From assembly GCF_000812685.1 (NCBI RefSeq), contig NZ_JWIF01000063.1, forward strand, positions 62,001 through 126,000: DNA of 64,000 bases, given 5' to 3'. Below the pieces are notes generated by a model. That model saw only the letters and a list, made by a program, of their open reading frames with translations. It did not search any database and had not been told where the DNA came from. The position numbers and the translations under genes were made by a program. The stretch is from Halocynthiibacter namhaensis (lineage in GTDB: Bacteria > Pseudomonadota > Alphaproteobacteria > Rhodobacterales > Rhodobacteraceae). This document shows, piece after piece, positions 9,390 through 16,725 of the stretch. Each line of letters starts with the position of its first letter. Positions within the stretch are counted from its first letter, which is position 1.

Positions 9390-9438
9390 CAGCCCCCTCC
9401 TGAGATACCCGGAATTATGGGAATTCAGGAGGGGGCTG
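9390..9438 (-). terminator. long perfect hairpin downstream of the carbonic anhydrase gene
   Basis: A 14-bp perfect inverted repeat, CAGCCCCCTCCTGA (9390-9403) with TCAGGAGGGGGCTG (9425-9438), and a 21-nt loop. On the minus strand it is followed by TTTTGAGGGTTTTC. It lies 126 nt past the carbonic anhydrase stop and 111 nt before the upstream end of the gene at 8767. A minus-strand terminator is the simplest reading. The surrounding 284-nt gap (9280-9563) has no other gene, only a small inverted repeat AATACCAT / ATGGTATT at 9447-9468. Confidence 0.5.
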
Positions 9439-9563
9439 AGTGTTATAATACCATGAATTGATGGTATTGCCCAGATTAACTTTTCTCTTATTCCTGTAAT
9501 CACAATGGGATAAGGGACAATTAGGCGTTTGGAATGATGGGCAGGGTCGTGATCTTGATCAAC

Positions 9564-10214
9564 TTAAACCTGATTGAAGGACTTGGTCGCCGGATCAAAA
9601 CATTCAAGTCCACCGACGCCAATATCATTCCACAGACCGTGAATGGACAGGTCGCCCGCGTTCACGGCTTCGGCGACAAAAGGGAAGCCCATAAGGTTTT
9701 CCAGCGAAACCAATACAGCTTCCTTTTCAAGCGCGGTTCTGCGTTCGGCTTCATCCTCAATGTGTTTCACGCGCTCATATCCAGGACGCAAAATATCCAT
9801 CCAGCGTCCAACAAAACTGGTTGCCTCTTCCAGCTCTGGGGCTTGGCCGTTGCACATGTCGTGACAGCCTGCGACACCGCCACAGCTGGAATGCCCAAGA
9901 ATGATGATATGGGCGACTTTCAGTGCATTTACCGCATATTCGACCGCCGCGGATGTACCGTGGTGATCACCATCAGGCGCATAGGGGGGGATCAGATTTG
10001 CGATGTTGCGATGGATGAAAAATTCGCCCTGTTCAGCACCAAAAATCGACGTGACGTGCACACGCGAATCGCAGCAAGAAATGACCATGGCCCGTGGGTG
10101 CTGTCCTTCTGATGCCAAGCGACGATACCATGCCTTATTGTCTTCAAAGGCCGTGGCTTTCCAACCGTGATAACGCTGAGCTAGATAAGCGGGCAGAGTT
10201 TTTGCATGTTCCAT
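9564..10214 (-). CDS. beta-class carbonic anhydrase
   Basis: Zinc enzyme interconverting CO2 and bicarbonate; 216 residues, usual for bacterial beta-CAs. Zinc ligands are visible: C47 of the CxDxR motif (D49 and R51 form the dyad), then H108 and C111 in ILGHSSCGG. HRNIANLIPPY and VEYAVNALKVAHII are further family landmarks. The start at 10214 is chosen for the AAAGAGG site just upstream; the TTG at 10229 is less likely. It is a lone gene with a divergent neighbour at 10381. It supplies bicarbonate for carboxylases such as acetyl-CoA carboxylase, whose beta subunit is also encoded in the window. Confidence 0.93.
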   Translation of the reverse strand: MEHAKTLPAYLAQRYHGWKATAFEDNKAWYRRLASEGQHPRAMVISCCDSRVHVTSIFGAEQGEFFIHRNIANLIPPYAPDGDHHGTSAAVEYAVNALKVAHIIILGHSSCGGVAGCHDMCNGQAPELEEATSFVGRWMDILRPGYERVKHIEDEAERRTALEKEAVLVSLENLMGFPFVAEAVNAGDLSIHGLWNDIGVGGLECFDPATKSFNQV

Positions 10215-10380
10215 GGGGGCCTCTTTCAATAGATCGCCGAGCGATGAGCTTTACCCGTTCTAAGCGAAATCTGTGTGGAATTCGAGCAAATATTCTGTGA
10301 CCTATCAACCTTTTCGAAGGGATTACTGAGATAGATTGGCGAATACGTGGGGGCACGTGCTTGAAAAGGGTGATGGATAG

Positions 10381-10758
10381 ATGGTGGTTACGACATTACG
10401 CCAGAATGAGGCTCCGGGGATGGATCCAGATCGGATCACGGAGTTATACGTAAAGCTGGGCGAGGCGGGTGCAGAAGACGTGATCTGCCGTGCGATGGAA
10501 GAATTGGCTTCACGGTTGGCGGACATCCACGAAGTGCAATTGTTTGCGGATGCTGATTTGTTGCGGCAATCTGCCCGCAGTATTGCAGAAATCGCGGGGA
10601 AAATTGGGCTGACCAGCCTGTCTCGTGTGGCATTGGATGCGGAATATTGTTTGAACTTCAATGACTATGTTGCGAGGTCCGCCACCATCGCGCGCATGGT
10701 GCGCATTGGTGAAAAGTCACTTACAATTGTATGGGATTATCGCGATATGTCTGTGTGA
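10381..10758 (+). CDS. HPt-like helical protein without the phosphorylatable histidine
   Basis: 125 residues, no signal peptide, predicted all-helical. Residues 60-90 (LLRQSARSIAEIAGKIGL then SLSRVALDAEYC) follow the spacing of a histidine phosphotransfer helix pair (A-H-x-L-K-G-x-A-x-x-L-G), but the histidine position is R66, so it cannot carry a phosphate there. It could be a degenerate HPt that binds a receiver domain as an antagonist or scaffold; this is inference from pattern alone. It lies just upstream of the aminopeptidase gene, in the same direction with 112 nt between them. The 166 nt to the divergent carbonic anhydrase gene shows no further gene. Confidence 0.6.
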   Translation: MVVTTLRQNEAPGMDPDRITELYVKLGEAGAEDVICRAMEELASRLADIHEVQLFADADLLRQSARSIAEIAGKIGLTSLSRVALDAEYCLNFNDYVARSATIARMVRIGEKSLTIVWDYRDMSV

Positions 10759-10870
10759 GATGATGTGAGGGGACCAGAAAATACATTGCAATAGGTCGCT
10801 ATGGGAAATTTCAGCTTGCGGGTCGACGTTGGGGCGGCCACTCTGGCGTCATCCAGTCAGAGAGAACCCA

Positions 10871-12253
10871 ATGTCCCTTCAATTCAGTGCCGACGCCAAT
10901 GCATTTCCCCTCCATATTGTAGAAATTAAAGATCTTACGGGTTTCTTAGAAACGCTGCCGGTTGCGCAAAAGAATTGGGCTGTGGCCTCGGGGTTTTCTG
11001 CGACGTTGGGGAGTGCGCTTGTGTTGCATCATGCGGATGGCACCCTTGCGGGCGGGGTGATTGGGTATGGGGATGCGAAATCTCGCAAGCGGGGGCGTTT
11101 TCATGTAGCTGCGGCGGTTGAAAAACTGCCTCAAGGATCATGGCAGATCGTCAGCGATCACAGCCAGGAGATGTTGGAAGAAACTGCGTTGGGCTGGCTT
11201 CTCGCCTCTTATCGGTTTGATCGATACAAGACACAGTCCAGTCTTAAGGCGCGGCTGGTTGCGCCCGATGGCGTTGATGCGGCCAAGATCGAAGCGATTG
11301 CCACCGGCGAAGCACTGACCCGTGACTTGATTAATACGCCTTCGTCAGACATGGGCCCGGCGGAACTTGAAGCCGTCGCACGCGACCTTGCAGAACAACA
11401 CGATGCAGCGATTGAGGTGATTTCGGGACAAGATTTACTGACTGAAAATCTCCCAATGCTGCATGACGTGGGTCGGGCGTCGTCTCGTGTGCCGCGTCTG
11501 TTGGATATGACTTGGGGGGCAGAAGGGCCAACATTGGTCTTGGTGGGCAAGGGCGTTTGTTTTGATACAGGTGGCTTGAACTTGAAACCTGGCGGATCAA
11601 TGGGCTTGATGAAAAAAGACATGGGCGGATCCGCAGCGGTGCTGGGTCTTGCGCATATGATCATGGCATTGGACCTGAAGTTGCGTTTGCGCGTGTTGAT
11701 TCCCGCTGTGGAAAATTCTGTGTCCTCAAACAGTTACCGCCCCCAAGATGTTCTTACATCTCGCAAGGGCCTGACCGTCGAAATCAACAATACCGACGCC
11801 GAAGGCCGTCTTGTTTTGGCGGATGCATTGACCTTGGCTGACGAACGAAAACCTGATTTGATCATCTCAATGGCAACCCTGACTGGCGCGGCGCGTGTCG
11901 CTGTGGGCCCTGATTTGGTGCCGTTTTACACGGATGATTCCGCTGCCGCGACCAGCCTGTTTCAATCAGGCGAAAAAATCGCTGACCCGCTGTGGCGCAT
12001 GCCGTTTCACGCGCCTTATGAGACAATGATCGAACCTGCGATCGCCGACCTGGATAATGCCCCGAAAGGTGGGTTTGCAGGATCGATTACGGCCGCACTG
12101 TTCTTGCGACGCTTTGTCAGTGAAGATCAGCCATATGTTCATTTTGATATGTATGGCTGGCAGCCGACATCAGAACCCGGGCGTCCAAAAGGTGGGGTCG
12201 GCCAGGGCACGCGCGCCATCTTGGATGCGTTGCCTGACCTTCTGGACCTTTAA
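10871..12253 (+). CDS. leucyl aminopeptidase family (M17) metallopeptidase
   Basis: Cytoplasmic dinuclear-metal aminopeptidase of about 460 residues that removes N-terminal residues from peptides. The metal and active-site region is clear: VGKGVCFDTGGLNLKP, then MKKDMGGSAAVLG, and the family signature NTDAEGRLVLADAL. The N-terminal third is the non-catalytic macro-like domain. The start at 10871 (MSLQFS) lies after AGAGAGAA; the longer frame from 10829 begins with an unlikely leader. It is followed after one base by the NlpC/P60 gene, a pairing that suggests a shared role in peptide or murein-peptide recycling. Confidence 0.93.
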   Translation: MSLQFSADANAFPLHIVEIKDLTGFLETLPVAQKNWAVASGFSATLGSALVLHHADGTLAGGVIGYGDAKSRKRGRFHVAAAVEKLPQGSWQIVSDHSQEMLEETALGWLLASYRFDRYKTQSSLKARLVAPDGVDAAKIEAIATGEALTRDLINTPSSDMGPAELEAVARDLAEQHDAAIEVISGQDLLTENLPMLHDVGRASSRVPRLLDMTWGAEGPTLVLVGKGVCFDTGGLNLKPGGSMGLMKKDMGGSAAVLGLAHMIMALDLKLRLRVLIPAVENSVSSNSYRPQDVLTSRKGLTVEINNTDAEGRLVLADALTLADERKPDLIISMATLTGAARVAVGPDLVPFYTDDSAAATSLFQSGEKIADPLWRMPFHAPYETMIEPAIADLDNAPKGGFAGSITAALFLRRFVSEDQPYVHFDMYGWQPTSEPGRPKGGVGQGTRAILDALPDLLDL

Positions 12254-12254
12254 G

Positions 12255-13079
12255 ATGGACCGCAGAATAACCCCCGCCACGCCCCGTGTTGCGGCCAGTG
12301 AATTGCGCGACCAAGTGACCAGCAACCGGTTCAGTAAGGGCACCTTTATGCACGTTTGTGTGCCCGTTACCGACCTTCTAGCAGCACCCGATGGGCCACG
12401 TGATCGACAGCTTCTTTTGGGGCAGAGCATGCGTGTTTTTGAAACGCATGCTGGGTTTAGCTATATTCAAAGCCAGCGTGATGGCTATTGCGGTTACGTG
12501 TCTGAAATGGCGCTTGGCCCTGTCGCAGCATCAACCCATTGGGTGACTGCCCCCGCGACACATCTTTATGCTGAGGCTGATTTCAAATCCCAAGACATGG
12601 GTCTTTTATCGCTCGGGGCTGAGCTTTGCGTGACAGAAACTCAGGGGCGTTTTGCGCGTACCCAGATGGGATCTTGGGTGCCTCAGCAACATATCGAACC
12701 CATTGATTTCCGCTTTGATGACCCGGCTTCTGTCGCGCAGACACTGATTGGCACGCCTTATTTGTGGGGGGGGAACAGTCGATCAGGCCTGGATTGTTCC
12801 GCGTTGGTGCAGATTGCTTTTCATGCCTGTGGGCGAGAAATTCCTGGCGACAGTGACCTGCAAGAACGCGGCCTTGCGCCTGGCTTGCCAATGGGTGACA
12901 TCCCTAAACGCAATGATCTTATGTTTTGGAAGGGGCATGTTGCGTTGGTTCTGAGCGAGGACAGGCTGATTCATGCAAATGCAGGCGCGATGGCCGTTGC
13001 CATTGAGGGTATAAATGCAGCAATCCGTCGCATTGAAGATCAAGGGGATGGGCCTGTCACATCGCGGGTGCGTCTGTGA
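12255..13079 (+). CDS. NlpC/P60 family cysteine peptidase with SH3-like domains
   Basis: 274 residues. The N-terminal 150 residues contain two SH3-like segments (about 33-90 and 98-150). The C-terminal NlpC/P60 domain begins at about 158 with TLIGTPYLWGG. Catalytic residues are C181 in LDCSALVQ, H228 in KGHVALV and H240 in LIHANAG. There is no signal peptide, so it probably cleaves imported murein peptides in the cytoplasm, like the dipeptidyl-peptidase VI group. The gene starts one base after the aminopeptidase stop, so the two are almost certainly co-transcribed. Its TGA directly abuts the stop of the convergent DUF2794 gene. Confidence 0.9.
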   Translation: MDRRITPATPRVAASELRDQVTSNRFSKGTFMHVCVPVTDLLAAPDGPRDRQLLLGQSMRVFETHAGFSYIQSQRDGYCGYVSEMALGPVAASTHWVTAPATHLYAEADFKSQDMGLLSLGAELCVTETQGRFARTQMGSWVPQQHIEPIDFRFDDPASVAQTLIGTPYLWGGNSRSGLDCSALVQIAFHACGREIPGDSDLQERGLAPGLPMGDIPKRNDLMFWKGHVALVLSEDRLIHANAGAMAVAIEGINAAIRRIEDQGDGPVTSRVRL

Positions 13080-13433
13080 TCACTTCACTGCGCTAATCAA
13101 TTTGCGTTCCAGCACACGCAACACTTGTTTCAGATCATGCCCGCGCCGTAGAATTTTCCCATCCATGCCGACAACGCAGTATTGACCTTGCTGCAACCGC
13201 AGTTTGGGGCGTTTTTCGATCCGATACATTGGGACTTCTGCAGCGCGCCGGTATACTGAAAACACGGCCAAATCGCGCAGCATTGAAATGCCATAATCGC
13301 GCCATTCACCAGCCGCGACCATCTGACCATATAGCGACAAAATGATGGCCAGCTCGGTGCGATGAAAGCAGACCTGCTGCTGGGGGCGTGCTGATTGAGG
13401 GCCTGACAGCGATGACAAAGTGGGTGTGTGCAT
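13080..13433 (-). CDS. DUF2794 family protein
   Basis: 117-residue protein of a family widespread in alphaproteobacteria, with no known function. The family core is plain: VCFHRTELAIILSLYGQMV, GEWRDYGISMLRD, AVFSVYRRAAEVPMYRIEKR and a final GHDLKQVLRVLERKL. No membrane segment or signal peptide. It is convergent with the NlpC/P60 gene, the stop codons being adjacent (13077-13079 and 13080-13082), with no terminator between them. The 196 nt upstream hold an inverted repeat at 13561-13608 and no gene. Confidence 0.88.
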   Translation of the reverse strand: MHTPTLSSLSGPQSARPQQQVCFHRTELAIILSLYGQMVAAGEWRDYGISMLRDLAVFSVYRRAAEVPMYRIEKRPKLRLQQGQYCVVGMDGKILRRGHDLKQVLRVLERKLISAVK

Positions 13434-13560
13434 CTCCGTAATCTGTGTCCAGTTTTCGCTAAAAGCAAGTAAACTGCCCGAAATTTGTCACAATTATAAC
13501 GCCAAATTTCCATTCAAGGGCCGAGATATTCCAGAATATTGATCACGTAGCAGATGCTAT

Positions 13561-13608
13561 TTCCGGTGTCGCGGCGTTTTTTGCCCCCACCAAGTCACGA
13601 CACCGGAA
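13561..13608 (-). repeat. inverted repeat downstream of the TetR gene
   Basis: TTCCGGTGTCG (13561-13571) and CGACACCGGAA (13598-13608) are perfect 11-bp complements separated by 26 nt. It lies 22 nt beyond the TetR stop on the minus strand. No T-run follows in that direction, so terminator function is uncertain. Confidence 0.45.
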
Positions 13609-13629
13609 CGCTGCATCCGGGACGTGGGG

Positions 13630-14253
13630 TCAGTGGCGCAAGCCATAGCGGGCCAAAAAGGTATCAACGGTTCCGGTGACGACCTTTTTGATATCGGCTT
13701 CTGTTGGGGAGTCTTCCATTTGCAAACAACACTTTACCCATAGATCTGCTTTGCATAGGGCCGCGAATTGTTCTGCCGCGAATTCCAGGTCGTCGATCTT
13801 TAATTCGCCTCGTTCGATCTGGGCTTCGAACAATTCGATCAAATAGGCTTTCCCCATTTCAGGGCCCATCTTGTAGAATTTATGCGCCAATTCAGGGAAG
13901 CGTTTCGCTTCGCCGTGAATGAGGTTGTGCATAGAGAGAGCCAGCGGGGAAACAATGAAGCGCACAAAGATAGTCGCAGCCGAGGTCAAGGCCTCGCGCG
14001 CCGGGGCTTGCTTGAGGTTTCCGCAAAAAGCTGCATTGGCTTGTTCTTGGCACTTGATGCGCATAATTTCCAAGAATAACATACGTTTATCTGGAAAGTA
14101 GCTGTACAAAGTAGCCTTGGAAACACCGGCCTCTCGGGCGATTTCGTCTACGCTTGCACCGTCAAAGCCATCTCGCATAAACACGACTTGGGCGCCATTG
14201 AGTACATCGTCGTACTTACGGCCTTTGCGTGATGTTGCGGTGGTCTCTGGCAT
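13630..14253 (-). CDS. TetR/AcrR family transcriptional repressor (AefR-like C-terminal domain)
   Basis: 207 residues. The N-terminal winged helix-turn-helix is at about residues 25-65 (VDEIAREAGVSKATLYSYF, then PDKRMLFLEI). The remaining 140 residues are the ligand-binding helical domain, resembling the TetR_C_7/AefR type, with an internal HNLIHGEAKRFPELAHKFY segment. A 16-bp near-palindrome 36 nt upstream of its start (14289-14304) is repeated twice before the next minus-strand gene at 14384. It therefore probably represses itself and that gene. The ligand is unknown. Confidence 0.9.
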   Translation of the reverse strand: MPETTATSRKGRKYDDVLNGAQVVFMRDGFDGASVDEIAREAGVSKATLYSYFPDKRMLFLEIMRIKCQEQANAAFCGNLKQAPAREALTSAATIFVRFIVSPLALSMHNLIHGEAKRFPELAHKFYKMGPEMGKAYLIELFEAQIERGELKIDDLEFAAEQFAALCKADLWVKCCLQMEDSPTEADIKKVVTGTVDTFLARYGLRH

Positions 14254-14288
14254 GGTTTCTCCGGCTGAGAGCGCGTTGTGCGACAGTA

Positions 14289-14304
14289 TAAACCGAACAG
14301 TTCA
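14289..14304. promoter_or_regulatory. putative TetR operator 1 (own promoter)
   Basis: TAAACCGAACAGTTCA. Its reverse complement fits a shared pattern T[AG]AAC[CT]GTT[CT]nGTT[CT]A, also found at 14559-14574 and 14582-14597. It lies 36-51 nt before the TetR start codon. Assignment is by motif recurrence beside a TetR gene. Confidence 0.5.
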
Positions 14305-14383
14305 CTTTCAACAACCTATCATAATGGGAAAAAAGGCGGCAAGGTTGCCCCCGCCGCCAGGTTCCTCAGGGATGAACTGGGGG

Positions 14384-14536
14384 TTACTCTTCTGGGCCAG
14401 GCTCTGCGGGTTCAGCATCTGTTGGCCAAGTTAGGGTAGGGAACCAGGTGCCTCCAATGCCGCCTGCATTTGCGGTGGCAGGAATGGCAAGGGTCGCAAC
14501 AAGTGCGAGTGTCAGTGCTGTGCGGATGAACGTCAT
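14384..14536 (-). CDS. small exported protein, 50 residues
   Basis: A 50-codon gene too short for routine gene finding. It starts at 14536 with AAGGAAG 6-12 nt upstream. The product begins MTFIRTALTLALVATLAIPA and continues TANAGGIGG. This is a textbook Sec signal peptide with an ANA cleavage site after residue 24, leaving a mature peptide of only about 26 residues, ending WFPTLTWPTDAEPAEPGPEE. It is acidic, and rich in proline and glutamate. Two operator-like palindromes overlap its promoter region, so it is probably controlled by the TetR protein encoded 130 nt downstream in the same direction. No function is recognised. Confidence 0.65.
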   Translation of the reverse strand: MTFIRTALTLALVATLAIPATANAGGIGGTWFPTLTWPTDAEPAEPGPEE

Positions 14537-14550
14537 TTTGATGCTTCCTT

Positions 14551-14577
14551 TGGTGAACTAAACTGTTTCGTTCACCA
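14551..14577. promoter_or_regulatory. putative TetR operator 2
   Basis: A 27-bp near-perfect palindrome: left arm TGGTGAACTAAAC, one central base, right arm GTTTCGTTCACCA, matching at 12 of 13 positions. It contains the shared 16-mer TAAACTGTTTCGTTCA (14559-14574). It covers the region just upstream of the ribosome-binding site of the small exported protein. Confidence 0.55.
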
Positions 14578-14578
14578 T

Positions 14579-14600
14579 ATCTAAACCGTTTAGTTTAGAT
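14579..14600. promoter_or_regulatory. putative TetR operator 3, within the promoter of the small exported protein
   Basis: ATCTAAAC (14579-14586) and GTTTAGAT (14593-14600) flank a short centre and contain the shared 16-mer TAAACCGTTTAGTTTA (14582-14597). On the minus strand a -35-like TTGATA (14605-14600) lies immediately upstream, and a weak -10-like TAGATA/AGATAT sequence overlaps its other end. A repressor bound here would block the promoter spacer. Confidence 0.5.
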
Positions 14601-14654
14601 ATCAAGGGCGGCAAGTAAAAAAACAGTATTTGTTTTCTTCAGAGATTGGGTTAC

Positions 14655-14669
14655 TTAGAATCATTCTAA
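14655..14669. promoter_or_regulatory. iron control element (Irr-type box) of mbfA
   Basis: A perfect palindrome TTAGAATCATTCTAA directly before the mbfA ribosome-binding site and 12 nt before its ATG. It matches the alphaproteobacterial iron-control-element pattern TTAGAAnnnTTCTAA recognised by Irr. Irr represses mbfA under iron limitation in rhizobia; the same logic fits here, though no irr gene is in view. Confidence 0.75.
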
Positions 14670-14681
14670 AAAGGATAAGCC

Positions 14682-15659
14682 ATGTTTCCCGGGATGACCT
14701 ACCGCCGTCAGTTTGCTGATCTCACAGAGCAAGAAATTCTAGCGCTTGCGATTTCTTCGGAAGAAGATGATGCGCGAATATATAGGACTTATGCGCAGCG
14801 CCTGCGTGCAGACTTCCCAGCTTCGGCGGACATGTTTGAAGAAATGGCATGTGAGGAGGATGATCATCACAGAGCGTTGATTGCGTCGCATCAAAAGCGT
14901 TTCGGTGATGTTATCCCTTTGATCCGACGTGAGCATGTTTCAGGGTTTTACGCGCGCCATCCCATTTGGCTGATTGAAAACCTTGGCTTAGATCGGATGC
15001 GTGCGGAAGCCGCCAAAATGGAACATGACGCCGCCAATTTCTACACCAAGGCCGCACAGCACAGCAGTGATGCCTCGACCCGTCAGCTGTTGTCGGACTT
15101 GGCTGCCGCCGAGGCAGGGCATGAAGCGCGCGCAAACGCTTTGCAACATCAGCATCTATCTGGTTCGGCTTCGGAGGAAGAATCGCGTACCGCCCATCGA
15201 CAGTTCGTTCTCACGTGGGTGCAACCTGGCCTTGCGGGGCTAATGGATGGTTCGGTTTCCACTTTGGCCCCGATTTTTGCGGTGGCCTTTGCGACGGGTG
15301 ACACATGGACGACTTTTCTTGTTGGCCTTGCGGCTTCGGTTGGAGCGGGAATTTCAATGGGCTTCACCGAAGCTGCGTCAGACGACGGTGAATTGTCGGG
15401 CCGGGGTTCGCCCATCAAGCGTGGTTTCGCTTCCGGGATTATGACAACCGTTGGGGGGCTTGGCCACGCATTGCCTTATCTGATTGCTGATTTTTGGACC
15501 GCGACAAGTATTGCCATTTTGGTTGTGTTCATTGAGCTTTGGGCGATTGCATGGATCCAAAACAAATTCATGCAAACGCCGTTCTGGCGTGCGGCATTTC
15601 AGGTGGTGTTGGGCGGGGCCTTGGTATTTGCAGCTGGGGTGCTCATTGGAGGTGGCTAA
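14682..15659 (+). CDS. mbfA: membrane-bound ferritin-like iron exporter (MbfA)
   Basis: 325 residues with two parts. The N-terminal ferritin/rubrerythrin-like domain (about 15-160) has di-iron ligand candidates E27/E28, E58/E59 with H62/H63, E114 in MEHDAANFY, and E144 with H147. The C-terminal part (about 175-325) is a VIT1/CCC1-type transport domain: WVQPGLAGLMDGSVSTLAP, then GISMGFTEA and three further helices. This fusion is the MbfA family, which exports excess Fe2+ and protects against iron and peroxide stress in rhizobia and Agrobacterium. AAGGA precedes the start. The adjoining Irr-type box supports the iron assignment. Confidence 0.9.
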   Translation: MFPGMTYRRQFADLTEQEILALAISSEEDDARIYRTYAQRLRADFPASADMFEEMACEEDDHHRALIASHQKRFGDVIPLIRREHVSGFYARHPIWLIENLGLDRMRAEAAKMEHDAANFYTKAAQHSSDASTRQLLSDLAAAEAGHEARANALQHQHLSGSASEEESRTAHRQFVLTWVQPGLAGLMDGSVSTLAPIFAVAFATGDTWTTFLVGLAASVGAGISMGFTEAASDDGELSGRGSPIKRGFASGIMTTVGGLGHALPYLIADFWTATSIAILVVFIELWAIAWIQNKFMQTPFWRAAFQVVLGGALVFAAGVLIGGG

Positions 15660-15669
15660 AGGTTTTACG

Positions 15670-15700
15670 CCTCCGGCGGGAGTATTTCTGGCAAGATGAA
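15670..15700 (-). repeat. 31-bp dispersed repeat, copy 1
   Basis: The reverse complement of this stretch reads TTCATCTTGCCAGAAATACT followed by CCCGCCGGAGG. It matches copy 2 at 26163-26193 at 30 of 31 positions. The GC-rich end can fold back (CCTCCGGCGGG). It lies 11 nt after mbfA, in non-coding DNA. Confidence 0.7.
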
Positions 15701-15794
15701 TGGGGATTGCCATCTTGCCTCAATTATTCAAACGCAACGTGACAACATGTGTTGTGGGATATGCAAAGCCAATCCTTCATGCTAGCGCTATCCC

Positions 15795-16721
15795 ATGATC
15801 GAAATTTTTATGAAAACCCTGCCGTTTTTCGCGCTTATTGGCCTTGGCTATGGCGCTTGTCGCAGTGGGTTTTTCCCAAAAGAAGCCTCGGTCTGGTTGA
15901 CGAAGTTCGTCTTCTATTTCGCGCTGTCGGCCATGTTGTTTGGCTTTGCGGCCAGCCTACCTGTGACCGAGATTTTTGATCTCAGCTTTGCGCTTGCCTA
16001 TCTTACAGGGTGTTTCATCGTCTACGCCATTGCGACCATTGTTGCGTTAATGCGCAAACGGGGTTTTGAAGAAGCGGCAATAGAGGCTCAATGCGCCACC
16101 ATCGGCAATACCGGGTTTTTGGGCGTGCCTTTGATGGTGTCGCTTTTTGGCCCCATTGCAGCGGGCCCAGCCCTGATGGTGTTAACGCTTGATATGGTCG
16201 TATTTTCTAGCCTGATCGTCATCTTAATCACACTGGCCCGCAATGGCCGGATGCAATGGGCGCTTTTGGGAACAGTGGCGGGCGGGCTTTTGCGCAACCC
16301 TATGATCGTGTCGATTGTCGCGGGCCTTGCTGTTTCAGCGCTTGGGTGGTCACTGCCCGCACCCGTGCAAGAGTTCACCGATATCTTGGGCGCAGCGGCC
16401 ACGCCAGGCGCGCTTTTTGCCATCGGGGCATCTTTGGCGGGCAAGTCTGCAGAACGCATTTCCGTTGCTGCATGGCTGTCTTTCCTTAAGCTGTTTGTCC
16501 ATCCATTGGCGGTGTTCATTGCTGCGTTCTGGATCTTCGAAATTGAGGCTTTCCCAGCCATGATCATGGTGACGGCTGCATCTTTACCAGTCGCGGGGAA
16601 TGTTTACATTCTTGCGCAGCATTATGGGGTTGCACCGCAGCGGGTTTCGGCCTCGATCTTGATCTCGACACTCATCAGTGTGGCAACTGTCACGCTTACC
16701 ATTGCTTTTCTACAGGGGTAA
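15795..16721 (+). CDS. AEC-family (auxin efflux carrier-like) transporter
   Basis: 308-residue inner-membrane protein with about ten helices in two inverted halves, typical of AEC permeases that export organic acids or similar anions. The start is at 15795 (MIEIFMKTLPFFALIGLGYGA). Landmarks are the GNTGFLGVPLMVSLFG segment near residue 105, characteristic of the family, and AAATPGALFAIGASLAG in the second half. The stop lies 4 nt before the nitroreductase start, so the two genes form an operon. The substrate is not identifiable. Confidence 0.88.
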   Translation: MIEIFMKTLPFFALIGLGYGACRSGFFPKEASVWLTKFVFYFALSAMLFGFAASLPVTEIFDLSFALAYLTGCFIVYAIATIVALMRKRGFEEAAIEAQCATIGNTGFLGVPLMVSLFGPIAAGPALMVLTLDMVVFSSLIVILITLARNGRMQWALLGTVAGGLLRNPMIVSIVAGLAVSALGWSLPAPVQEFTDILGAAATPGALFAIGASLAGKSAERISVAAWLSFLKLFVHPLAVFIAAFWIFEIEAFPAMIMVTAASLPVAGNVYILAQHYGVAPQRVSASILISTLISVATVTLTIAFLQG

Positions 16722-16725
16722 GTAC

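Noticed and set aside
9213-9461. 82-codon plus-strand open frame
   Set aside because: It runs across the hairpin and the opposite gene, has no clear ribosome site and no recognisable protein features.
12765-12780. G-run (GTGGGGGGGGAAC) as a slippage or frameshift site
   Set aside because: The NlpC/P60 frame is continuous across it, encoding LWGGN of the conserved domain, so no frameshift is indicated.
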